DNA of 64,000 bases from positions 1,364,001-1,428,000 of the forward strand of contig NZ_CP147838.1 of the NCBI RefSeq assembly GCF_037338445.1, read 5' to 3'. The notes beneath the pieces were generated by a model. The model ran no database searches. It was not told where the DNA came from and saw only the letters and a program-made list of their open reading frames with translations. Shown here piece by piece: positions 1 through 6,935 of the stretch. This DNA is from Salinibaculum sp. SYNS191. Lineage in GTDB: Archaea; Halobacteriota; Halobacteria; Halobacteriales; Haloarculaceae. Position numbers and translations under genes: made by a program. Position 1 is the stretch's first letter; every line of letters starts with the position of its first letter.

Positions 1-273
1 CAGTTCGAGCATCGTCGGGCTCAGGTCGAATCCCACGACCGTATCGAAGTGTTCGCTCACTCCCTCCAGCACGAACCCCGGTCCGCAAGCACCGACCCCC
101 ACCGTTCGAGCGTCGTCGGGCGTCTCGCGTGCGACGAACTCGGCGACCGCCTGGTAGTTCCGCATCCGCTCGCGCTCGAAGGCGTACAGCGGCGCGAGTT
201 CGTCGTACGGTGTCGCATAGACCGGCGTGTCGGCACGCCCCACCCAGTCCATCACGTCGCGGAGGCCTCGCAT
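1..273 (-). CDS. Class I SAM-dependent methyltransferase, 3' part missing
   Basis: The first 91 residues are visible, read leftward off the window edge. A helical N-terminus is followed by a SAM-binding loop (GVGACGPG, about residue 60) and an acidic strand end (VVGFDLSPTMLEL), the usual motif I/post-I arrangement of class I methyltransferases. The substrate cannot be read from this fragment. The ATG at 273 is the first in-frame start; a second Met eight codons downstream is possible. The gene lies just outside the left provirus junction, so it is host chromosome. Confidence 0.72.
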   Translation of the reverse strand, partial: MRGLRDVMDWVGRADTPVYATPYDELAPLYAFERERMRNYQAVAEFVARETPDDARTVGVGACGPGFVLEGVSEHFDTVVGFDLSPTMLEL

Positions 274-405
274 GAGGCGTCAGACGCAACCGGATGAAAA
301 AACCCTGTCGTCGTCCGCTCTCCGAACTGCGACAGGTCGAACGTGGACTCGCGGGGGTCTCGCGAGCGAAGCGAGTGAGACCACGCGAGGGAACGAACGA
401 AGTGA
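274..405. other. Spacer with a second partial att-like sequence
   Basis: I see no gene in these 132 bases. Positions 344-356 (TGGACTCGCGGGG) repeat 13 of the 14 bases of the provirus junction at 406-419, 62 bp away. Between them lies a gagcgaagcgagtgag-type imperfect palindrome common in haloarchaeal spacers. The extra copy may be the scar of an earlier insertion. Confidence 0.4.
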
Positions 406-419
406 ATGGACTCGCGGGG
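406..419. repeat. attL, 14-bp direct repeat of the tRNA-Ala 3' end
   Basis: ATGGACTCGCGGGG is identical to 12845-12858. On the tRNA strand it reads as the 3' half of the T stem, the acceptor strand, the discriminator base and one further base. It lies 48 bp from the integrase stop codon, as expected for an element that restores the tRNA on integration. Confidence 0.85.
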
Positions 420-467
420 TGGGTCTCCCCCGGTAACTTGATATTGTTTGGTAACTGTATCGCATGT

Positions 468-1483
468 TCACTCCTCCGGTAGGTGGCCGGTTCGGACATC
501 CATCTTCTCGCGCTCAGTGCGGGCGTCGTAGTGCTCGTATAGCACCTCTAAGGACACGTCCATCCGCTCGCTCACCGTCTCCGGTGGTGTGTCCTGAGTC
601 AGATGGTGCGTGATTGCTCCGCGGCGCACGGCGTGGGGATTTATCGACGACGGGCAGGCAGCCACGTTGGAATTTCGACCGCGTGCCTCGCACGTCTCCG
701 GCGTGCGGTCATGGGGGCAACTCGCGTAGGAACACGGGTGCAACGCCCGCATCACCCACTTGTAGATGGTCTGTGGAGCAGGGCGACCGCCGTCCCGTTT
801 CGGGAACAGGGGTTCTCTCCCATACTCGTCTGTCCCTGCGACCCGGTCGGGATTGCTCACGTAGTCGTCGAGAATCTGGAACCAGCGAGGGCCGAGGTAG
901 ACCCACCGCTCGCCAGACTCACCGTTCTTGAGCTTCGTCCCCTGCTCGATACGATGCTCAGCCGAATGGCGTGGTCGTCGGCTTCGAGATCGTCGACGTC
1001 GAGTGAGTGGACAGCACCCCGACGCATCCCGGTCCGCCAGATTAGAGCGACGAGCGCGTGGTCGCGGCTGGCGTACTGGTGCTTCTCGTAGTACGCCAGT
1101 GCCTTCTTTGCACGCTCTGGCTCGATATGGTGGTCCCGCGATTCGGCACCGTCGGGCAGCTCGGGCGAGTGGACCTTCTCGGCCAGCCCTTCCCGGACGG
1201 CCTCGATGTCGGCCCACCACCGGAGCGCCATCCGGATGGTGCTCAGTTGCTTCTGGAGCGTAATCGGGGCGATATCGCTACGCCGCCACGCCACGAAGTC
1301 GGACATATCGCGGCCGGTCAGCGTATTCAGGTTCTCTATCTCGCGTTCCTCGCACCAATCGAGGAAGTACGCGAGACGGGTCCGAGCGTTCTGGAGTGTC
1401 GACTTTCGTACCGACGGTTCACGGTGCTGGAGGAACCGCTCGACACCTTCCTCGGGCGAAAGCGGCTGGAGATCGTCAGACAC
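468..1483 (-). pseudogene. int: Tyrosine recombinase (provirus integrase), frameshifted
   Basis: Site-specific tyrosine recombinase expected to integrate the element at tRNA-Ala. The GTG start at 1483 opens an N-terminal SAM-like core-binding domain (about residues 12-95) and then the first catalytic Arg (WRTGMRRG). The frame breaks at about 957-962, after ADDHAIRL. The missing part continues in another frame as HRIEQGTKLKNGE, then the HxxR box (HAVRRGAITHHL) and a C-terminal Tyr in LYEHYDARTEREK. Restoring one base gives 338 residues, a normal length for haloarchaeal integrases, so one base appears lost. This is either a real inactivating mutation or a sequencing error. It is the last gene of the leftward operon that starts at 2269. 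Confidence 0.85.
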
Positions 1484-1594
1484 ACAGCGTCACCTCCTGC
1501 TCCTGCACGACCTCGGCAGCACGCTCCTGAACCCGAGAAACAGCTCAGCGTGGTACTCGGGCTCGAACTCGCCGAAGGTGGCCTGCTCACCCAT
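1476..1594 (-). pseudogene. Small acidic ORF upstream of the integrase, frameshifted
   Basis: The ATG at 1594 overlaps the preceding zinc-finger gene by 8 nt. The first part reads MGEQATFGEFEPEYHAELFL; after about 1531-1537 the sensible frame is VQERAAEVVQEQEVTLCV, whose TGA (1478-1476) overlaps the integrase GTG by 8 nt. Adding one base gives a 39-residue protein with proper overlaps on both sides, so one base seems lost here too. Function unknown; a helical acidic peptide, possibly a recombination directionality or structural partner of the integrase (guess). Confidence 0.5.
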
Positions 1595-1748
1595 CGAACC
1601 CACCCGCCATTCTGGTGTCGGTGTACGGCTTCGCGTCTGCCAGCGCGTCCTCGACGACACCGGAATGAACCGTACAGATGTGACGGTTCAGCCCGCCGAT
1701 GGTGTCGTACTCGCGCCCGCAGTAGTCGCACCGATGGGTCATCTTCAT
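1587..1748 (-). CDS. C2H2 zinc-finger mini-protein (53 aa)
   Basis: A single C2H2 finger near the N-terminus: HRCDYCGREYDTIGGLNRHI followed by CTVH, giving C-x2-C-x12-H-x4-H spacing. A short polar tail follows. Such single-finger proteins are common in haloarchaeal viruses and plasmids and usually act in DNA binding or protein contacts; the target is unknown. The ATG at 1748 overlaps the TGA of the preceding gene (ATGA), which fixes the start and shows co-transcription with the integrase module. Confidence 0.75.
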   Translation of the reverse strand: MKMTHRCDYCGREYDTIGGLNRHICTVHSGVVEDALADAKPYTDTRMAGGFDG

Positions 1749-2074
1749 TCCCTCGCCCTCTCCCGCCAGTCTTCGTCTGCAACGCGCTTCGGGCGCATGC
1801 CGGTGCCGTCTCGCTCGCCGTACCGCTCGGTATGGATACGCCGAATCTGCTTGACGCGCTGGGGCGGGAGGTTCGCGCTCGTGCCGTTCCACTCCCGAAC
1901 GTACACCCAGCCGCTCTCTCTGACGCGAGCGTCCGCGACGTACACCGGACCCTGGTTGACGACGTCGACTAGCGCGGGTTTGCGCGAACCCAAGCGCTCG
2001 GGGTCGACCGAGTCCGGAGCTTTATCGGATAGCGCGTCCGAAAACTGCGTGGGGGCGTCTGGCTCACTGGACAT
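1745..2074 (-). CDS. Conserved provirus protein, 109 aa, unrecognised
   Basis: The protein is 109 residues: an acidic disordered N-terminus (about 1-35), a short beta-rich middle (PVYVADARVRESGWVYVREW) and a basic helical C-terminus (RVKQIRRIHTERYGERDGTG). The charge split suggests nucleic-acid contact, but I do not recognise a family. It starts 3 bp after the stop of the RHH gene and overlaps the zinc-finger gene by 4 bp, so it belongs to the integrase operon. Confidence 0.65.
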   Translation of the reverse strand: MSSEPDAPTQFSDALSDKAPDSVDPERLGSRKPALVDVVNQGPVYVADARVRESGWVYVREWNGTSANLPPQRVKQIRRIHTERYGERDGTGMRPKRVADEDWRERARE

Positions 2075-2077
2075 GTG

Positions 2078-2269
2078 TTAGGCCGCCCCCTTCTGATCAT
2101 CTGCGAGTTCGCCGAGCGTCTTCTCGGGAGTGTCAAACGGAGAGTCCTCGGCCTGTCGGATGCAGTGCCGAATGTACTCCGCGCGGCTCATATCCGCGTT
2201 ATCAGCCTCTCTATCGACATCCTCCAGCATTTCCGGAGTCATGCCGACGGTGATATTTACTGTCACCAT
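2078..2269 (-). CDS. Ribbon-helix-helix (CopG/Arc-type) regulator, 63 aa
   Basis: Residues 2-45 form a short beta strand (VTVNITVGM) and two helices (EMLEDVDREADN; SRAEYIRHCIRQA), the RHH fold; a disordered tail follows. Proteins of this family dimerise and insert the strand into palindromic operators. It is the first gene of the leftward integrase operon and lies back to back with the gene at 2399. Both promoters carry a copy of the same 9-bp sequence between the TATA element and the start codon, so autoregulation and control of the divergent gene is plausible. The ATG at 2269 suits leaderless translation from the TATA at 2296-2303. Confidence 0.75.
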   Translation of the reverse strand: MVTVNITVGMTPEMLEDVDREADNADMSRAEYIRHCIRQAEDSPFDTPEKTLGELADDQKGAA

Positions 2270-2278
2270 GCATCCCAG

Positions 2279-2304
2279 ATTGATTCACACAATCTACTTA
2301 AGTG
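2279..2304 (-). promoter_or_regulatory. Promoter and candidate operator of the integrase operon
   Basis: ACTTAAGT at 2296-2303 lies 30 nt before the ATG at 2269 and fits a TATA element. ATTGATTCA at 2279-2287 lies between it and the start; its reverse complement TGAATCAAT recurs at 2378-2386 in the divergent promoter. Confidence 0.55.
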
Positions 2305-2366
2305 TTGTACCATATGCTCCAACAAGTTCAACCGAAACACATGTACCAATCGTACCGGATGCAGAA

Positions 2367-2386
2367 GGTTAAGTGATTGAATCAAT
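2367..2386 (+). promoter_or_regulatory. Promoter and palindromic operator of the 77-aa gene
   Basis: GGTTAAGT at 2367-2374 lies about 27 nt before the ATG at 2399. It runs into ATTGAATCAAT (2376-2386), an 11-bp perfect odd palindrome that contains the sequence shared with the opposite promoter. A repressor here would block both transcription units. Confidence 0.55.
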
Positions 2387-2398
2387 GAATGTAACGTA

Positions 2399-2632
2399 AT
2401 GGCGAGGGCGAGTTTCATAGTAGAGGATGACCTGGATTCGCAGGTCGAAAATCGGTTGGTGGCAGGCCAATCAAAGGCCTCGTGGTATCGGTACTCAGTT
2501 GAAACGATAATGGCCTGCGACATCCTGCTGGACGATCTCTACGAACCCTACCAGCACGACGAACGACGAGAGTTCATCGAGGAAGCGGTCGCTGAGAAAA
2601 TCGAACGCGAAAAGGAGAACAACGGGTTCTAA
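2399..2632 (+). CDS. Small DNA-binding-like protein, 77 aa
   Basis: Residues 4-10 (ASFIVED) look like a beta strand followed by helices, and the C-terminus (residues 52-76) is a strongly charged helix (DERREFIEEAVAEKIEREK). This could be a divergent RHH-type regulator, but the match is weak. It is transcribed away from the RHH/integrase operon under a shared operator, the usual place for a lysogeny switch partner or excisionase. Its stop overlaps the convergent lipoprotein gene by 4 bp. Confidence 0.6.
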   Translation: MARASFIVEDDLDSQVENRLVAGQSKASWYRYSVETIMACDILLDDLYEPYQHDERREFIEEAVAEKIEREKENNGF

Positions 2633-3141
2633 GCTCGTTCTGCGATAACGGTCACTTCGACCCGGGCGATATCATCATCCAAGTTTGTAGGAGGTTCGGC
2701 TTCCCCAGCGTTGGTGTTGTCCGCGATGAAGTACACCCGCCCGGGGTCGATCACGCCGCTGGTGCTGCCTCCTGTAGTATCACTGATTTCTAATGTCGGC
2801 CGGAACCGGTTGCCAGCATCGAACTCCTGGAACTCGCTCTCGGTAAGCAACCAGAAGTCCACGGCTGGGCCTTCACGGACAACCATGTCTATCGAGATGT
2901 CCAGAGCAGTCTCGAAATCGTAGCCCCACTGGTACCATTCGTCTTCAGGGATCGTCCGTGTCTCCGCCAAAATCTCCTGCGGCGTCGGTGTGGGCGTCTC
3001 TGTCTGCGTCGGTTGAGAGCCACCGGAGCTTCCGGAGCCTCCGCTGTCGCCGTCGCCGTCGCCGCCGTCGTCACTACTCGTACAGCCTGCGAGAGTGACA
3101 GTCACTGCCCCAATACTTGCTAGATAGTTACGTCGGTTCAC
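2629..3141 (-). CDS. Tat-exported lipoprotein of the provirus, 170 aa
   Basis: The N-terminus MNRRNYLASIGAVTVTLAGC has a twin-arginine motif, a short hydrophobic stretch and a lipobox (LAGC, Cys at 20). An acidic Gly/Ser and Thr/Pro linker (to about residue 55) leads to a roughly 115-residue beta-rich domain with no family I recognise. The protein should be anchored outside the cytoplasmic membrane. A surface lipoprotein in a lysogen could act in superinfection exclusion or simply be cargo; nothing in the sequence decides this. Confidence 0.8.
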   Translation of the reverse strand: MNRRNYLASIGAVTVTLAGCTSSDDGGDGDGDSGGSGSSGGSQPTQTETPTPTPQEILAETRTIPEDEWYQWGYDFETALDISIDMVVREGPAVDFWLLTESEFQEFDAGNRFRPTLEISDTTGGSTSGVIDPGRVYFIADNTNAGEAEPPTNLDDDIARVEVTVIAERA

Positions 3142-3180
3142 ACAAAAAACGGTTGAGGTCGTGTCACTAAACGATATCGG

Positions 3181-3444
3181 TCAGTCTGTGTGCAGTGATG
3201 TGGTCGTCTCAATCTTCATATCCATCTCGCGTGTACTCAGTATCTCACACAGCTCGGCAGCCTGTTCGGGAGCAAGGTGTTTCTCAATCCATTCGAGTGC
3301 CTGTTTTTTCGCTTTCGCGTCTTGATAGGCATGCCTACAAGCGCGGTCGATGCCACCGACGCGGGTGTTCTCACCGAATACGTCGGCAGCGTCGTCGTAC
3401 AGGTCCTCTCGAAACTCCTTTTTGCCATCTGTGTTGATTCGCAT
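3181..3444 (-). CDS. Small hypothetical protein, 87 aa
   Basis: A charged, mostly helical protein starting MRINTDGKKEFREDLYDDAA, with a helical middle (DRACRHAYQDAKAKKQALEWIEKHL) and a likely second helix (PEQAAELCEILS). Size and pattern resemble small haloarchaeal orphan families that accompany plasmids and proviruses; I cannot name one with confidence. It stands alone, 39 bp upstream of the lipoprotein gene on the same strand. Confidence 0.6.
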   Translation of the reverse strand: MRINTDGKKEFREDLYDDAADVFGENTRVGGIDRACRHAYQDAKAKKQALEWIEKHLAPEQAAELCEILSTREMDMKIETTTSLHTD

Positions 3445-3725
3445 CGCTCACTCGATTTTGCACATGCCCCCTTCAACCTCGGTATCTGCGAGAAACTGGA
3501 AGGGGTGATTTGACCTGAAATCGGGGGCGATTGCTATCTCACCGGGTCGCTGGGGTGGGTGCTGGCGACGGCGATCTCCGAAATCTGCACATGGTACGAG
3601 CGGGGTTCATGTGCAAAACGAGCATTCGGTTCTTGTCGACGCGCAAGTGGTGGGTGTCGCGGAGATACCCAGCAAAGAGTAACTTCACCCAAACCGTTAT
3701 TTTTCCAAGTAACAAACATAATCTC
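3445..3725. other. Gene-poor spacer before the AT-rich cargo gene
   Basis: No supported ORF. The stretch changes from high GC on the left to AT-rich near 3690, consistent with a cargo boundary. It ends in the promoter of the gene at 3726. Confidence 0.5.
3696..3704 (+). promoter_or_regulatory. TATA element of the HExxH membrane protein gene
   Basis: GTTATTTTT lies about 26 nt before the ATG at 3726, the spacing expected for a leaderless haloarchaeal transcript, and decides that start over the longer upstream frame. Confidence 0.55.
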
Positions 3726-4358
3726 ATGAAAAATGGATTAATCGCGAGATATAGAGACTGGTGGACGAGGCTCTTTGTACGGTTCGTGCATGGTGGTGTA
3801 GAAAAAGTAGATAGGATATCCACGAGCAATGGAGAGCAGACAGTATACTATTTTTCAAGCGATTCAGCAATTATAGGGCAAAAAACATGGGGGGCAGAAA
3901 CAATTCTCCTGAATAAGCCGCAGTTCGAACATCTTCCTGATTTATCGGCAGAGCGGACGGTTGAGCACGAAGTGGGCCACCTAAACCGACATTCTATCTG
4001 GAATGGTATCTTTTGGGGGTCAGTTGTGTCTCTCGCGTTTGGAATTGTCTCTTTTTTGCTTTTGCTGACCTTATCGGTAATTCACAAATTTCCAATACTA
4101 GGATATCCACGACTACTTCTAATTATATCAGGGATGGTCGTGGTCGGCTTATTCGCCTTGAAGATGAACGAGCTGTTGGCAGAGCTTTATGTTCTGGATC
4201 AGCTCTCTGAGGAAGAATACCTGAAGGCAGAGGAGGAAATGCCAGTGTACGATGTGTCAAAGAAGGCAGCGATTGCCGCTGAGATCGTGTATCCTAGCCC
4301 CGAAACTGTTGTGAAAGTCCACAGAATAAAAGAAGATTTGAAGGCCAGAATCAGCTGA
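3726..4358 (+). CDS. Membrane HExxH metallopeptidase-like protein (AT-rich cargo)
   Basis: The 210-residue protein has an N-terminal soluble part, then VEHEVGHLNRH (about residues 80-90), a gluzincin-type HExxH zinc site, followed by two hydrophobic segments (about 97-120 and 126-148) and a charged C-terminal cytosolic part. This layout recalls integral membrane M48/M56-type peptidases, but it is shorter and no third zinc ligand can be assigned by eye. Its base composition and codon use are far more AT-rich than anything else here, so it looks recently acquired. It sits alone between two leftward gene blocks and has its own promoter, as expected of a moron gene expressed in the lysogen. Confidence 0.7.
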   Translation: MKNGLIARYRDWWTRLFVRFVHGGVEKVDRISTSNGEQTVYYFSSDSAIIGQKTWGAETILLNKPQFEHLPDLSAERTVEHEVGHLNRHSIWNGIFWGSVVSLAFGIVSFLLLLTLSVIHKFPILGYPRLLLIISGMVVVGLFALKMNELLAELYVLDQLSEEEYLKAEEEMPVYDVSKKAAIAAEIVYPSPETVVKVHRIKEDLKARIS

Positions 4359-4404
4359 TTTGCCGAGTGAATTTTCGATATCGAGGATGTTATTAGTAAA
4401 GAGA

Positions 4405-4737
4405 TTACATGTGTGAAATTAAAAGGCCGCCCACAAACCCCAGTACCACACCACCCGTTGCATACCACGGCTCCCGCTGAATCTCGCCCACGACAGACGC
4501 CTTCTCTTTCTTTTTTCCGACGTTCGGCATCGCACTTGCACCCTTGTAGCCAAGTGCGACCATCGCGACGGTCGCCGCGATCTCGGGCGTGCCGGTAATC
4601 GCACTCGACCCACCAACCGACAGACCCAGCGTCAGGCTGTGCCACTCACCGGCGTAGCTCAGGAAGCCGTCGTTCTCTGTCTGTTTCTCAGTCTTGCGTG
4701 AGAGCCTGTACGCCAGTTTCTTGAGTTGCTGAATCAT
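4405..4737 (-). CDS. Provirus membrane protein, 110 aa
   Basis: A basic N-terminus (MIQQLKKLAYRLSRKTEKQ) precedes a Gly/Ala/Ser-rich hydrophobic region (about 36-68) and a C-terminal hydrophobic segment (about 92-108). It is the last gene of the leftward ATPase operon and overlaps the preceding gene by 4 bp. It may be a virion membrane protein or a lysis/exit factor; no motif decides this. Confidence 0.7.
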   Translation of the reverse strand: MIQQLKKLAYRLSRKTEKQTENDGFLSYAGEWHSLTLGLSVGGSSAITGTPEIAATVAMVALGYKGASAMPNVGKKKEKASVVGEIQREPWYATGGVVLGFVGGLLISHM

Positions 4738-5167
4738 GAATCGAAGACCTCCGTGTACGGTAGTTTGTGCTGTGCGCCCTCGCGTTCCTGATGACCCGCT
4801 CGGTTCCAGGGCGAGCCGTCACCCAGCTCGCGCTCGTCGAGGATGCGCGTCACCGTCGAGGGTGCCGTCGCTGCACGTCGACGACCTCGCCGTCGACGTC
4901 GAGCAGGACGAAGGCGTAGTACGCTGTCTGTCCGTCCGAGCCCTCCGCGCCCGCCAAGGAGCGGTGTTGATCCTCCCACAGTCGGAAGCGCCCCGTCGCG
5001 CCGTTGTCGACCGTCCTGTGGGTACTCTTGACCTCGTACTTCGTCCCCGTCGACGGGTGGACGGCGTCGTACCAGTCAGCCTCGTGTGGGGCGTGGTCCA
5101 GCCCGTACTCGCGGGCGACCCACTCCTCGGCGAACGCACCCTGCCGCTCGTTCGGTGTGTCTCGCAT
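4734..5167 (-). pseudogene. PD-(D/E)XK-like nuclease domain protein, frameshifted
   Basis: The ATG at 5167 (TGATG overlap with the zinc-ribbon gene) opens MRDTPNERQGAFAEEWVARE. Residues 31-50 read DWYDAVHPSTGTKYEVKSTH, where D31/D34 and E45-x-K47 follow the PD-(D/E)XK pattern, with an acidic helix before. After GEVVDVQR (about 4866-4871) the frame breaks; the sensible C-terminus (TRILDERELGDGSPWNRAGH) is in another frame and its stop overlaps the next ATG by 4 bp. Restoring one base gives 144 residues. A viral Holliday-junction resolvase or replication nuclease is possible; the fold call is by pattern only. Confidence 0.6.
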
Positions 5168-5268
5168 CAGGCAGCACCCTCCGGTCTCTGCGCCTCTGAG
5201 GTTCCGCAGATGGGACACTCACCGTCGACACTGTGGTACCGGACGTTGCAGTCTCGACAGAGCTTCAT
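5167..5268 (-). CDS. Zinc-ribbon micro-protein (33 aa)
   Basis: Starts MKLCRDCNVRYHSVDGECPI and continues CGTSEAQRPEGAA: two C-x2-C knuckles spaced like a rubredoxin-type zinc ribbon. The start overlaps the ATPase stop (ATGA) and its stop overlaps the next gene (TGATG), which supports translation despite the length. Likely binds DNA, RNA or a partner protein; function unknown. Confidence 0.65.
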   Translation of the reverse strand: MKLCRDCNVRYHSVDGECPICGTSEAQRPEGAA

Positions 5269-5924
5269 GCGTACTCCTCCGGCACCGGGTCGTAGGTGTC
5301 GCGGTCGGCGTCTTCGGGGCCAGTCAGCACAGACCAAACGTAGGGGTCGTGCTCGCGCTGTATCGCGTCGAAGTGGTTGCCCCGGTGGTTCGCCTCGAAG
5401 ACGTGACGGTTGTCCTCTGTGACCGGTCCAATCCAGCAGAGCATAGTCTGCCGGCGGACGGCCATGCTCAGGTCGCCGGGGGCCTGCGCGATAATCAGGC
5501 TCTTACAGTTCGCTCCGTTTCCGGCCACGCGCACGAACCACCGCAGGCTGTCCTCGTCATACTCCGGAGCCTCGTCGTGGACAACCAGTTTGTCCATGTC
5601 GTTGGGGAGTGCGTCGACGAACGCACGCAGGCGGTCGTGGACGGCCTGCCAGTCCGCGCTCGACGGCGAGAGGGAAATGTAGGTCGCACCCTCCCGCATG
5701 GCCTGGGCGACACCCTCGACCGTCTGCACGTCCGCGTCAGCCGTCGCCTTCGGCCCGCTGTCGTGCTTGAAGTTCAGGAACAGCACGAGGTCGAAAGACG
5801 CGCGGCCGTGGTTGTCGCACCACCAGTTCGCCAGCGCGGTCTTTCCGCCGTAGTCTGTCCGGGCACCCGTCACACCCGCAATCAGCAGGTGCGAACGGTC
5901 GGTGAAGTAGTCTGGCTGGGTCAT
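5265..5924 (-). CDS. Genome-packaging-type ATPase
   Basis: The 219-residue protein has an N-terminal nucleotide-binding region (LLIAGVTGARTDYGGKTALA, about 13-32) with a Walker A-like GGKT end, and a clear Walker B (DKLVVHDEAPEY). A probable sensor strand (SLIIAQAPGDLS) follows. Size and order fit the FtsK/HerA-type packaging ATPases of membrane-containing icosahedral viruses. The first Walker A glycine position is replaced (ARTDYGGKT), so activity should not be assumed. ATGA overlaps on both sides place it in the middle of the leftward operon from 6935. It would load DNA into preformed capsids. Confidence 0.7.
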   Translation of the reverse strand: MTQPDYFTDRSHLLIAGVTGARTDYGGKTALANWWCDNHGRASFDLVLFLNFKHDSGPKATADADVQTVEGVAQAMREGATYISLSPSSADWQAVHDRLRAFVDALPNDMDKLVVHDEAPEYDEDSLRWFVRVAGNGANCKSLIIAQAPGDLSMAVRRQTMLCWIGPVTEDNRHVFEANHRGNHFDAIQREHDPYVWSVLTGPEDADRDTYDPVPEEYA

Positions 5925-6368
5925 ACACCAGACGCACCTCCGGTGTCGATGTCGATCTCCTCCATCTCGTCACTCTCGTCGTCGGCGTTCTCCTGGGACC
6001 GAGACTGACCGGGGAGTTCCTCGCTGAGTTGCACCACGAGTTCGCCGAACCCGATGGCGATGTCGACGACAGCCGGGAGTCCGTCGAAACTGAGTGCCTT
6101 CTGAAACCCGCGCATGATTCGCGTGGAGCCGCCTCGTTCGGGGTCCCAAGGGTCCTCCACCTGTTCTGAGTGGAGTACCTGGGTCGGTCGACAGCAGCAT
6201 CTCGCGCAGGCTCGACGTACTGCCAACGTCTCCAGAAGCCTCCGCGCCCTCGGCGGCCGCATGGTTCTCCGTCGTCTCTGCGGCAGCCTCGGCGGCCTGC
6301 TCGCCGGCGCTAGTCGCTTCTTCGCCGGTCGCAGTCGCTGCCAGCGCATCGGCGTCGAAGTCACTCAC
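5921..6368 (-). pseudogene. Ala/Glu-rich provirus protein, frameshifted
   Basis: The GTG at 6368 overlaps the preceding gene by 8 bp and opens an Ala/Glu-rich, probably coiled or disordered N-terminus (MSDFDADALAATATGEEATS). At about 6180-6184, in a C run after LLSTD, the frame breaks; the continuation (QVLHSEQVEDPWDPERGGS, then a helical hydrophobic part FQKALSFDGLPAVVDIAIGF) lies in another frame and ends with an ATGA overlap on the ATPase gene. Here the arithmetic needs one base removed or two added. Possibly a virion structural protein; family unknown. Confidence 0.6.
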
Positions 6369-6804
6369 GGTTCCACACCTCCGTCGTCAGAGTCCCGTCG
6401 TCACCGAGTCCGGTACAGGCGGGACACGCAAGGTCGTACTGTCGGAGCTGGGCGACAGCCTGCGCGGGCACCCTGTCGGGAAGCTCAGCGGCCAGCTCGT
6501 CGACAGGCTGGCCGTCGGCGCCACAGGTCGGACACTCGGTTTGAGGCTCTACCTCGGGCGTGGGCGGGGCCATCCGCTCCCCACCGTCTGCGACTGCGGT
6601 CTCTGGTGGCTCTGTGCTGGTTGTCTCTGATATCTCAGCCTCTGCACCAGAGATATCTATGAGTCTACGCGCCTTCTCGTAGCCGTGTCCTCTGTGGTCC
6701 TCGTCGACTTTCGAGACGATATGGCCGATAACAGCGTTCTCCGCGGCTGTCTCGCTCTCCTTCTCGAACGATTGCGGACACAGGGGGCAATCTACTGATA
6801 TCAT
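6361..6804 (-). CDS. Two-zinc-motif provirus protein, 147 aa
   Basis: The N-terminus MISVDCPLCPQSFEKESETA begins a C-x2-C with His residues about 20 residues on (C2H2-like). A disordered Glu/Pro/Thr linker follows, and the C-terminal half has CPTC and CPAC knuckles about 40 residues apart, a zinc-ribbon pair. The ATG at 6804 is set by the ATGA overlap with the upstream 44-aa gene. Probably a nucleic-acid- or protein-binding factor in the packaging operon. Confidence 0.65.
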   Translation of the reverse strand: MISVDCPLCPQSFEKESETAAENAVIGHIVSKVDEDHRGHGYEKARRLIDISGAEAEISETTSTEPPETAVADGGERMAPPTPEVEPQTECPTCGADGQPVDELAAELPDRVPAQAVAQLRQYDLACPACTGLGDDGTLTTEVWNRE

Positions 6805-6935
6805 ACTCTGATTCCGAAGTGCCACGCCGCAACGACAACCCACATCACGAACATCAGCCCGCGAGTCACCCCGCGAGTACGTCCGACGAGAATCATGGCC
6901 GCGATTGTGGCTGTGGCAAGCCCAAGTAGGGGCAT
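6801..6935 (-). CDS. Single-pass membrane micro-protein (44 aa)
   Basis: MPLLGLATATIAAMILVGRT begins a hydrophobic helix, and a second hydrophobic stretch (LMFVMWVVVAAWHF) follows a short basic loop. It is the first gene of the leftward ATPase operon: the TATA-like ATTTATATGC lies about 28 nt before the ATG, and its stop overlaps the next gene. The gene is short but well placed. Candidate virion or holin-like membrane protein. Confidence 0.6.
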   Translation of the reverse strand: MPLLGLATATIAAMILVGRTRGVTRGLMFVMWVVVAAWHFGIRV

